19,086 nucleotides of DNA from an uncultured Acinetobacter sp. Lineage in GTDB: Bacteria; Cyanobacteriota; Vampirovibrionia; Gastranaerophilales; Gastranaerophilaceae. Below, in pieces: positions 8,007 to 14,259 of this stretch. The stretch is from positions 1-19,086 of the forward strand of contig CAMORE010000030.1 in the NCBI GenBank assembly GCA_946623365.1. The letters are read 5' to 3'. The notes under the pieces were generated by a model. It ran no database searches. It was given only the letters and a program-made list of their open reading frames with translations, and had not been told where the DNA came from. Numbering within the stretch: position 1 is the first letter of the stretch; each line of letters begins with the position of its first letter. The position numbers and the translations under genes were made by a program.

Positions 8007-8222
8007 TTATCGCACTAATGCACCTAATGATACTACATCCTCATAAGCAGCTCCTGCTTCAAGCAGTTCTTCTGCCGTAATTCCAAAAAGAGTAATTAAA
8101 TCAATAACCTTCTTTTGATTCCCCATATCCTGTACTATTGATGTGAGGGCGGTATCTCTTGTCATATATGGAAACTTATCGTTAATACCTTTTTTTAAAA
8201 TTCTGTATTTTGATTTACCCAT
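8007..8222 (-). CDS. Small 71-aa protein of unknown function downstream of the ROK kinase
   Basis: The 71-aa product begins MGKSKYRILKKG and ends SLGALVR. I do not recognise the family. The N-terminus is basic; the second half looks helical, with two similar short units (FGITAEELLEAG and AAYEDVVSLG), reminiscent of short helix-loop repeats. The ATG at 8222 is chosen over an in-frame GTG at 8237 because GTGAGG lies about 9 nt before the ATG. The first 8 nt overlap the end of the ROK kinase gene (ATGGGTAA). It is the third cistron of the nanE operon, so a role in amino-sugar use or its control is possible but unproven. Confidence 0.65.
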   Translation of the reverse strand: MGKSKYRILKKGINDKFPYMTRDTALTSIVQDMGNQKKVIDLITLFGITAEELLEAGAAYEDVVSLGALVR

Positions 8223-9099
8223 TATCAGAAACCTCACTTAAACCGAGTAACGATACGCCAATCATACCGGCATAATTGCCTGCAGTCGCTATTTTTATTG
8301 ATGTCGGGGTTGTAACTATATCGGAATTTACCTCTTCTTCAATGTGTTTAGTATCCGTAAACTGTGCCATAGAACCTGATAAAACAACGCAATCAGGATC
8401 AAATATATTTACAAGTCCCTTAATGCCGTTAATAATGTCATTTTGCCATCTGTTCAAAATTGATATCATTGTTGAATCATTATTATTTACACCTTGGATT
8501 ACATCATAGGTAGTAACATTTGAGTCCCCCAGTACTTCTTCTGCATCAAGTTTTAAAGCCGTTCCGGAAGCGTATATTTCAAAACAATCCCAACTTCCGC
8601 ATGTACATTTCCGCCTTTTATCAGAGTACATTTTAAAATGCATTTCACCGGCAGCACCGGATTTTCCCTTTAGCAGCCTGTCATTAATTATAATTCCGCC
8701 TCCAACCCCTGTTCCTAATGTTAACATAACTGAAACAGACGTTCCTTTTGATGCACCTATTTTATATTCTGCCCAGGCGGCTGCATTTGCATCATTTTCT
8801 AAAAAAACTCTTTTTGAACTTAGTTTTTGAAAATCAATAGAACTGTATCCTTGGACCAGATTTCCTGTAGAACCTATAACCGCAGTATTTGAATTATTAA
8901 CAGCACCGGCTGTTGCAATAGCAATTATATCAACGTCATTTTCATATTTTCTGATTTGTTCGGTCAAAACTTTTTTTATACCATCAATAGATTTTGGAGT
9001 ATTGAATTTACTAATTTCATCAATAACAGAGCCTGATTCGTCAACAACAGTACTATATATTTTTGTCCCGCCTATATCAAAGGCTAATGCTTTTTTCAT
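8215..9099 (-). CDS. nanK: ROK-family sugar kinase, probable N-acetylmannosamine kinase
   Basis: This 294-aa cytosolic ROK kinase has the ATP phosphate motif DIGGTK (8-13), catalytic base D103 in ENDANAA, and a second glycine-rich loop TLGTGVGGG (127-135). A structural zinc site is visible as C165-T-C-G-x-x-x-C172 with H154 nearby. The spacing is one residue longer and the usual GEIGH reads GEMHF, a small departure from the ROK signature. ROK kinases phosphorylate glucose, N-acetylglucosamine or N-acetylmannosamine. The adjacent nanE, 9 nt upstream in the same operon, favours ManNAc as substrate, feeding ManNAc-6-P to NanE. An AAAGGAG lies 5 nt before the ATG. The ROK assignment is firm; the substrate rests on context. 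Confidence 0.85.
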   Translation of the reverse strand: MKKALAFDIGGTKIYSTVVDESGSVIDEISKFNTPKSIDGIKKVLTEQIRKYENDVDIIAIATAGAVNNSNTAVIGSTGNLVQGYSSIDFQKLSSKRVFLENDANAAAWAEYKIGASKGTSVSVMLTLGTGVGGGIIINDRLLKGKSGAAGEMHFKMYSDKRRKCTCGSWDCFEIYASGTALKLDAEEVLGDSNVTTYDVIQGVNNNDSTMISILNRWQNDIINGIKGLVNIFDPDCVVLSGSMAQFTDTKHIEEEVNSDIVTTPTSIKIATAGNYAGMIGVSLLGLSEVSDNG

Positions 9100-9108
9100 A
9101 ATACTCCT

Positions 9109-9789
9109 TTAATAATTAATAAATCTTTTAGTAATTAACTGAGGGCGTGTAATAGCAGAACCTATTACAACGCTGTGAGCACCTAGTTTAAATGATTTTT
9201 TTACATCAGTTGGTTCCCAAATTCTGCCTTCCAAAATAACGGGAGCTGATGTTTTTTGTACCAGTTTATTTAGTAGTTCAAAATCAGGTAAATTATCATC
9301 TTTTTTTGATTCCAGAGTATATCCGGAAAGAGTTGTTGATAAAATATCTACACCTAAATCCATGCAGATAATTCCTTCTTCATATGTTGATATATCAGCC
9401 ATAGCCAGTCTGTTAGCACTATGTATTAATTCTATCATTTCTTCCAATTTGCAGTTGCTAGGTCTGGGTCTGGATGTTCCGTCAAAAGCTATAATATCTG
9501 CTCCTGCATTTATTAGAGCTTCTGCATCTTTTAATGTAGGTGTAATATAAACAACTTCCATCCAATTTTCAGGAAGTTTATTCGGCTTGGTTATCCCAAT
9601 TACAGGGACATTATACTTTTTAGCGTTTTTAACATCTCTGACTCCGGCAACTCTCAATCCGCCGGCACCGCCGTTAATTACAGATGCCATCATTGCATCA
9701 ATACATTGCTCTGCATATAAAGGTTCGTCAGGCATTGCCTGCACTGATACTATAACACTTCCCTTTATTTTTTCCAAAATATTATTCAT
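9109..9789 (-). CDS. nanE: N-acylglucosamine-6-phosphate 2-epimerase
   Basis: This 226-aa TIM-barrel enzyme converts ManNAc-6-phosphate to GlcNAc-6-phosphate in sialic acid and ManNAc catabolism. Its length matches NanE from other bacteria (about 229). Family marks are GGAGGLRV near residue 40, GITK with K68 as the likely catalytic Lys, ADISTYEEG (131-139), and LEGR with the conserved Glu at 187, then GAHSVVIGSAITRP. It is the first gene of the nanE-ROK-small protein operon. NanA (sialate lyase) and transporters are not in the window. No Shine-Dalgarno precedes the ATG. An extended -10 box ends 6 nt upstream, so the transcript is predicted to be leaderless. Confidence 0.93.
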   Translation of the reverse strand: MNNILEKIKGSVIVSVQAMPDEPLYAEQCIDAMMASVINGGAGGLRVAGVRDVKNAKKYNVPVIGITKPNKLPENWMEVVYITPTLKDAEALINAGADIIAFDGTSRPRPSNCKLEEMIELIHSANRLAMADISTYEEGIICMDLGVDILSTTLSGYTLESKKDDNLPDFELLNKLVQKTSAPVILEGRIWEPTDVKKSFKLGAHSVVIGSAITRPQLITKRFINY

Positions 9790-9795
9790 ATAGAA

Positions 9796-9801
9796 ATTTT
9801 A
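9796..9801 (-). promoter_or_regulatory. Extended -10 of nanE, leaderless geometry
   Basis: On the minus strand, TAAAAT (9801..9796) is preceded by TGA, giving TG-A-TAAAAT. It is followed by TTCTAT and the ATG at 9789. The -10 to ATG distance of 6 nt leaves no room for a 5' leader. No recognisable -35 lies at 17 nt, consistent with an extended -10 promoter. Confidence 0.45.
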
Positions 9802-9834
9802 TCATAAAATATTGATAAAAATACAAAATATGCA

Positions 9835-9840
9835 TATAAT
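9835..9840 (+). promoter_or_regulatory. -10 box of the membrane-anchored protein gene
   Basis: TATAAT lies 23 nt before the ATG at 9864. A strong AGAGGGG (9852-9858) sits 5 nt before the start, so this gene, unlike its divergent neighbour nanE, has a conventional leader. The whole divergent region is only 74 bp. Confidence 0.45.
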
Positions 9841-9863
9841 AATCTTATAAAAGAGGGGATATT

Positions 9864-10874
9864 ATGAAAAAGAAATATATAGCAATTATAAGTTCAGCAT
9901 TGATATTAGCTTTCATCTGCGGATTGAGTGTGTTACATAAGTCTGATAATACAAGTCCGTCTGCAGTACCGGAAAATTCTACTGAAAATAGTAAAATAAA
10001 AGAGCAAAATAAAACAAAAGAAAAGAACTTAAACCGTAATTCTAATGGTATAGAAAAGCAATCATCCGTAAAGGTTGCTTCTGTCGAAAAAACAGATAAT
10101 TCGGTTCAAACGTGTGATTTAGGATCCGCAGACAGCAGCATCCCTCTTTCTACTATTACAGTACTTTCAAATCTTTCAGATACAATTAAAGATAAAGTAA
10201 AATCAATTGCAGATACAAAAAATATATTTCTGGTACAAAAAAATGATAATAAACTTTTAGTTGTTACGGATAATCCTGATAATATCAGACATGGTGTAGA
10301 ATTTACAGAAATTAATATAACAAACGGACACCAAGTGAAAACTACTCTTGGATATAGTGATAAAATGCATGATTCTGATAATGACAAATGGGAATATGAC
10401 GAAAATACAAATATGCCTGTAAGACATTTAAAATACAATAAAGATGGTGATGTTGAATTTATCGAAGAATGGAATTATGATAAGTCAGAACCCATAAAAT
10501 ATGAAATGAAAGATTCGGAAGGAAAGGTAATCTCCATCCGCAAAGAAACTTTAGATGATGATTCGAATCTTAGAGTAGAACATTTAATATATGACAAACA
10601 AGGAAATACAAAAGTAAATGTTTCAGTAGCGTATAACGGTAATGATGTCAAACGCTTTACATATTATAATGCGGATAAACCGTCCGTTGGAGGAGCCGTT
10701 TACAGTGAATATTCGGAAGAGGGTTATAAAACTCGTGAAACTTTGTATGATTCAAGGTTAAAAGTCATTAATTCGTTCACTGCGAATTATAAAGACGGTG
10801 AGCGTGAAAATATCATAATATATGATGATAAAAATAATGAAATAGAGGTATTTAAATCTAAAGGTTCAAATTAG
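9864..10874 (+). CDS. Membrane-anchored extracytoplasmic protein with repeat-like C-terminal region, unknown function
   Basis: This 336-aa protein has a short basic N-terminus and one hydrophobic segment (about 5-25), an uncleaved anchor or signal. A cysteine follows the segment (FICG), but the preceding residues do not fit a lipobox. A low-complexity Ser/Asn/Lys linker (about 27-75) follows, then a short predicted domain. From about 165 to 335 comes a beta-rich series of units built around Y-D-x-x-x-N/D/E (for example WNYDK, LIYDK, TYYNAD, TLYDS, IIYDD), resembling MORN-variant or YD-type strand repeats of wall-associated proteins. No catalytic motif is evident. It has its own promoter and a strong AGAGGGG site. 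It converges on the next gene with 12 bp between stops and no terminator. The function is unknown. Confidence 0.8.
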   Translation: MKKKYIAIISSALILAFICGLSVLHKSDNTSPSAVPENSTENSKIKEQNKTKEKNLNRNSNGIEKQSSVKVASVEKTDNSVQTCDLGSADSSIPLSTITVLSNLSDTIKDKVKSIADTKNIFLVQKNDNKLLVVTDNPDNIRHGVEFTEINITNGHQVKTTLGYSDKMHDSDNDKWEYDENTNMPVRHLKYNKDGDVEFIEEWNYDKSEPIKYEMKDSEGKVISIRKETLDDDSNLRVEHLIYDKQGNTKVNVSVAYNGNDVKRFTYYNADKPSVGGAVYSEYSEEGYKTRETLYDSRLKVINSFTANYKDGERENIIIYDDKNNEIEVFKSKGSN

Positions 10875-10886
10875 GTAAATTGATTG

Positions 10887-11663
10887 TTATTTATTTTCAA
10901 CTAGTCTTGGCCTTGTAAAATAGTCCATAACTTTTCTAGAAGCATAAACGGCAAGACCGCCTAAAATGGCTCTTCCTCCATAAGTCATAAGGGCTTTTGC
11001 ATAAAGTTTTTTCATATTTTTAATAAGAGGCTCTGCTACTCCTGATGCTCTTGCAAGTTTTATTCCCCGAATACTTGCTATGGCTTCTTCCGCTACAATC
11101 GGAAGCATTGCCGTAAATGCAATTTTACCGCAGTTATCTTCAATTATATCTGTAATACTTCTTGGAGCATCTTTAGGTTTCTTTCTTGAAAAAATTGCGA
11201 AGTATTCCATTAGCCCCGCTATTGCATACCCCGGCGCCCTCATTTTTGCTAAGTATTTGACCCCGTATTTGCTTTTTAAAGCATTCAAAGCATGTCCCAA
11301 TTCGTGAAATCCCGCAATTGATATTTTATCGGTATTAATTAAAACTTCTTTTGTATTCGGAATAAAGCAAGCATTAGTCCCTTTCGCATATTCATTGGAT
11401 GCGGCATCTAAAAATTGTGCCGGAATTATCTTTACTCCTTTTTTATCTAATTCTGAAATATTTAATGCTTTTTGAAAACAGTCTTTATATAGGTGATTAT
11501 TTGGTTCTTCCTTTTTTAGTTGATTTGTAAAAGGTTTCCCTACATATGTAAGAGGAGATAATATTGCACCTGAAACTGCAGAAGCAAGTATTGCTCCTTC
11601 TGTTTCGCTCATAAGAGTTCTAGTTTGATATTCATTTCCGTTGTTATAGTACACATAAGACAT
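10887..11663 (-). CDS. Membrane-associated HELGH-type zinc metallopeptidase candidate
   Basis: This 258-aa product is read from the ATG at 11663, which has AGGTG 8 nt upstream. An in-frame ATG at 11732 would add 23 residues but has no better support. The key feature is H120-E-L-G-H124, the HExxH zinc motif. An Glu pair in AEEAIASIRG (192-193) lies about 70 residues downstream and could supply the third zinc ligand, as in gluzincins. Hydrophobic stretches at about 22-42, 145-160, 180-198 and 229-242 suggest membrane association. The overall layout recalls small M48/YugP-like membrane proteases, but I do not recognise the exact family. It lies downstream of the beta-lactamase-fold gene on the same strand, with a terminator between them, so it should have its own promoter. 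Confidence 0.72.
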   Translation of the reverse strand: MSYVYYNNGNEYQTRTLMSETEGAILASAVSGAILSPLTYVGKPFTNQLKKEEPNNHLYKDCFQKALNISELDKKGVKIIPAQFLDAASNEYAKGTNACFIPNTKEVLINTDKISIAGFHELGHALNALKSKYGVKYLAKMRAPGYAIAGLMEYFAIFSRKKPKDAPRSITDIIEDNCGKIAFTAMLPIVAEEAIASIRGIKLARASGVAEPLIKNMKKLYAKALMTYGGRAILGGLAVYASRKVMDYFTRPRLVENK

Positions 11664-11742
11664 AATTCTACACCTATTATTTATAAAACATTTTTTTAAT
11701 AAAAATTGACAGTTTATTAAAAATTGTAACAATATAATAAAA

Positions 11743-11767
11743 AACCATAGGTTTAGAATCTATGGTT
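11743..11767 (-). terminator. Intrinsic terminator of the beta-lactamase-fold gene
   Basis: On the minus strand, AACCATAG (11767..11760), a 9-nt loop and CTATGGTT (11750..11743) form a perfect 8-bp stem. It is followed by a T-rich tail (the TTTTTT run begins in the stem, then ATTAT). It starts 27 nt after the stop at 11795. Confidence 0.75.
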
Positions 11768-11794
11768 AAAATGTGTGTTATATTTTTGTTGTTT

Positions 11795-13024
11795 TTATTT
11801 AACGATATTCTTATATATGAGATTTGAAGCTTTAACTATAAAATCTTTTCCGAGAGGAGAATTATAAGGTCTGTTTGCAAGAATTACAATAATATATTTT
11901 TTACCGTTAGGAGCAAATACTATTCCCGCATCACCAAGCATTGTTCCTATATCTCCCGTTTTATGAATAAATAAAGCACCTTCTCCGAGTCCTGCTGCAA
12001 TGAGTTTATTATTTTTTACATGACTCATGTAATCAATAATATATTCTCTTGAATTTATATTTAAGAACCCCGGATTATCAAGATTATACAAAATTTTAGC
12101 CAAATCAAGAGCCGTTGTTTTATTAGTACCTTGTAAATCTGGAAGCCATGTTCTTACATAAGTTTTAGATATGCCCCAATCTCTTAAACCAACATTAATA
12201 TCATCCATTCCTCCGATTTTTGCCATAATCATATTAGTAGCAGAATTATCAGAGTCTTGTATCATTGTTTTAGCTAAAGCATCAAGAGAGTATTTGCTTC
12301 CTGTTCGCATATATTGCAAGTTGCCGGAGCCGGAGGCTTTGTAGTAGTCTGTTAAAGTCATCTCATCATATATAGTAACCTGATTAGATTCTATAGATTT
12401 AAATAGTCTGACTAAGACAGGAAGTTTGATGATACTTGCAGATGAAAATTGTTCTTCGGCATTTATATCCAAATATTGACCGTTTTCATATTCCCAAACA
12501 TAAATGCTCGGGTGAATCGACGGGTATGATTTCATCAAATCCTGCAACTGTTTCTTCAGCGCTTTTAATTCATTTGTATGATACATTGTCGTAACTTCGC
12601 TGTGAGTTTTCTGAATAGTCGGAGTTAAAAGCATTCTGTTAAGAAAATGATCATTACTTATATAATTCGTTACCGGATTTGCAATTGTATATATATCAGC
12701 TCCGTTTTGATTTTCCATACTGTTATATGCATAACCTTTTGGCATTCCTTCATTAATTTTAATATTAGAGTCGAATAAAATATTTTTAATCAGTTGGTTA
12801 AAACTAACCGGAAAAACATAAATTGCAAACGCCGTAAAAATTGACAATACAAAAATAAGTCTAACTATGTATGAAAATATATTTATTTTCTGTTTTTTTA
12901 TTTTTTTATTCGGAGCTTTGTTTGTTTTGCGTGATAAAGTGTTATATTGAGCTTGCTCAGGTACAATATACAAATTTGCATCATCTTTTCTCAACGCATT
13001 TTGTTTATAATAATACAATCTCAA
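11795..13024 (-). CDS. Membrane-anchored serine hydrolase of class A beta-lactamase fold, without Glu166
   Basis: This 409-aa product has a basic N-terminal tail, one transmembrane segment (about 50-74) and an extracytoplasmic domain from about 150. The active-site motifs of class A enzymes are present: S197-I-I-K200 (SxxK), S258-D-N260 (SDN) and K355-T-G357. The omega-loop position normally reading E166-P-E-L-N reads L-P-D-L-Q (294-298), so the deacylating Glu is absent. A true beta-lactamase activity is therefore doubtful. A penicillin-binding, peptidoglycan-trimming or sensor role is possible. The visible start is TTG at 13024 (or TTG at 13018, 6 nt after GGGGG). A better ATG with a good ribosome binding site lies one frame off at 13040, so the 5' end may contain an indel (see findings). 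It ends at a strong terminator. Confidence 0.85.
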   Translation of the reverse strand: MRLYYYKQNALRKDDANLYIVPEQAQYNTLSRKTNKAPNKKIKKQKINIFSYIVRLIFVLSIFTAFAIYVFPVSFNQLIKNILFDSNIKINEGMPKGYAYNSMENQNGADIYTIANPVTNYISNDHFLNRMLLTPTIQKTHSEVTTMYHTNELKALKKQLQDLMKSYPSIHPSIYVWEYENGQYLDINAEEQFSSASIIKLPVLVRLFKSIESNQVTIYDEMTLTDYYKASGSGNLQYMRTGSKYSLDALAKTMIQDSDNSATNMIMAKIGGMDDINVGLRDWGISKTYVRTWLPDLQGTNKTTALDLAKILYNLDNPGFLNINSREYIIDYMSHVKNNKLIAAGLGEGALFIHKTGDIGTMLGDAGIVFAPNGKKYIIVILANRPYNSPLGKDFIVKASNLIYKNIVK

Positions 13025-13125
13025 CCCCCAAATAATTCATTAATACCTTTACGGAAAAAATGTAAGTTGCTTTACAATGTCCCCCCACAACAATATATTA
13101 ACATTTTTTGCTTGTTTGGCAAATC

Positions 13126-13137
13126 CTACAAATGTAG
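13126..13137. promoter_or_regulatory. CTACAAATGTAG dyad, BlaI/MecI/CopY-type operator candidate
   Basis: The TACA-AA-TGTA core carries a further C...G pair, giving a 5-bp inverted repeat around AA. It lies in the 170-bp divergent region between the beta-lactamase-fold gene and the TPR/GGDEF operon. A near-copy, TACAAATGTG, is at 13171-13180, immediately before the TATAAT of the TPR gene (44 bp centre to centre). No BlaI/MecI/CopY gene is in the window. Confidence 0.45.
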
Positions 13138-13170
13138 TATTGTTCTTATAACTGACACTTCTATATCAAA

Positions 13171-13187
13171 TACAAATGTGATATAAT
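13171..13187 (+). promoter_or_regulatory. TPR/GGDEF operon promoter: extended -10 overlapped by an operator-like near-repeat
   Basis: TG-A-TATAAT (13178-13187) is an extended consensus -10 that ends 7 nt before the ATG at 13195. No Shine-Dalgarno is present (the spacer is TTGTCCT). Transcription is therefore expected to start at or within a base of the ATG. TACAAATGTG (13171-13180) overlaps the TG extension, and ACAAAT / ATTTGT (13172-13177, 13186-13191) flank the -10 as an inverted repeat. Repressor binding here would block the promoter. Confidence 0.5.
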
Positions 13188-13194
13188 TTGTCCT

Positions 13195-14259
13195 ATGAGA
13201 ACTTTCTTTAGAAAAATATTTTCTTTTTTAATATTTGCATGTTTCATTTTGGTGATTTGGTATTTTTTTCACGATTGGATTCAATACCAAGCAGATAAAG
13301 CAAGAGGAATGTATTATATATATCGTGGAGATCAAGCCTACGAACAGGATAATATGGCAAAAACATTAGAGCTGTATAAAAAAGGCTTGTTGTTGTATCC
13401 TGCCCACTATGAAGCATGGTACAATCTGGGGAATATTTATGTAGTATACGAGGATTATTACTCTGCAGTAGAAGCATATAAAAATGCAATAAAGCACAAT
13501 CCGAAATTTGTTATGGCACGTATGAATTTAGGTATTGTTTATTCAGAAAACCTTGGTTTTTTTGATGAAGCAATCAAGGAATTTGATTTAATACCAAAAA
13601 TTAAGCAATTTAGTTTTTGGGTGCCGAGAATATATAACAATATAAAAAGCAATAAGATGAATAAGGGATTGGCATTCTTTAATAAGGGTGTGGCATATAA
13701 ACAAAAAGCAATGTATCTCCCGTTAGAAGAGAAGTACAAGATGAATAGTTTATTACAAGAAGCAATTAATGCATATACGGATTCTTTAAAATATTTAAAA
13801 AATAACTATGATGTGTACTATAACAGGGCAGTAGCACATCATTTAAGAGGAGATTCAAGAGATGCCGGTTTAGATTACTGTAAAGCTATAAATATTAAAC
13901 CGACAGAATTCGAGGCACATTATAATTTGGCAGTATTATTAAGAAGCTTGAATAAGTATCGAGAATCTATATCTGAACTCGAGAAAGCTGCATGGTTAAT
14001 AACTGAATCTGAAGACAGTTCTGAACTTCAAACAGCATATATTTTTAATGTCTTAAATGAAGTTTCCCGAAAGTTCATGAATTCAGATTCTTACGGAATA
14101 GAAAAACTTACGGACAAACCTACCGGAAGCATAAGTTATACATATGTGAATGGTAGAATTGTTGCTGATGATGATTTTGATAAAGCTATGGAAAAGAATT
14201 TTAAAACGTGTGCAGGTTTTGATTTATTTACGGCACCGGAGGAGGAGTTAGAGTTTTAA
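13195..14259 (+). CDS. Membrane-anchored TPR protein, partner of the downstream diguanylate cyclase
   Basis: This 354-aa protein has an N-terminal hydrophobic segment (about 7-26) with basic residues before it. TPR-like helical pairs follow from about 35 to 280 (motifs such as WYNLGNIY, ARMNLGIVY, YYNRAVAHHLRGD and HYNLAVLLR). The last 70 residues are not TPR and end in an acidic tail. TPR domains mediate protein contacts; here the anchor and the coupling to a GGDEF enzyme suggest a scaffold or sensor for c-di-GMP signalling. That is context only. The stop and the next start overlap by one base (TAATG). The ATG has no Shine-Dalgarno but lies 7 nt after an extended -10. Confidence 0.85.
   Translation: MRTFFRKIFSFLIFACFILVIWYFFHDWIQYQADKARGMYYIYRGDQAYEQDNMAKTLELYKKGLLLYPAHYEAWYNLGNIYVVYEDYYSAVEAYKNAIKHNPKFVMARMNLGIVYSENLGFFDEAIKEFDLIPKIKQFSFWVPRIYNNIKSNKMNKGLAFFNKGVAYKQKAMYLPLEEKYKMNSLLQEAINAYTDSLKYLKNNYDVYYNRAVAHHLRGDSRDAGLDYCKAINIKPTEFEAHYNLAVLLRSLNKYRESISELEKAAWLITESEDSSELQTAYIFNVLNEVSRKFMNSDSYGIEKLTDKPTGSISYTYVNGRIVADDDFDKAMEKNFKTCAGFDLFTAPEEELEF

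Noticed and set aside
8007..9789. Complete sialic acid utilisation cluster
   Set aside because: Only nanE and a ROK kinase are present. No sialate lyase, transporter, sialidase or deaminase/deacetylase is in the window.
9864..9960. Lipoprotein signal peptide in the 336-aa membrane-anchored protein
   Set aside because: The Cys follows A-F-I, which does not match the lipobox, because the residue before Cys should be small.
11795..13024. Acquired beta-lactam resistance gene
   Set aside because: The Glu166 equivalent is missing, the protein is a long membrane-anchored form, and its composition matches the surrounding chromosome.
13244..13739. Two open frames opposite the TPR gene
   Set aside because: They are antisense to a clear TPR coding region, with no promoter or ribosome binding site.
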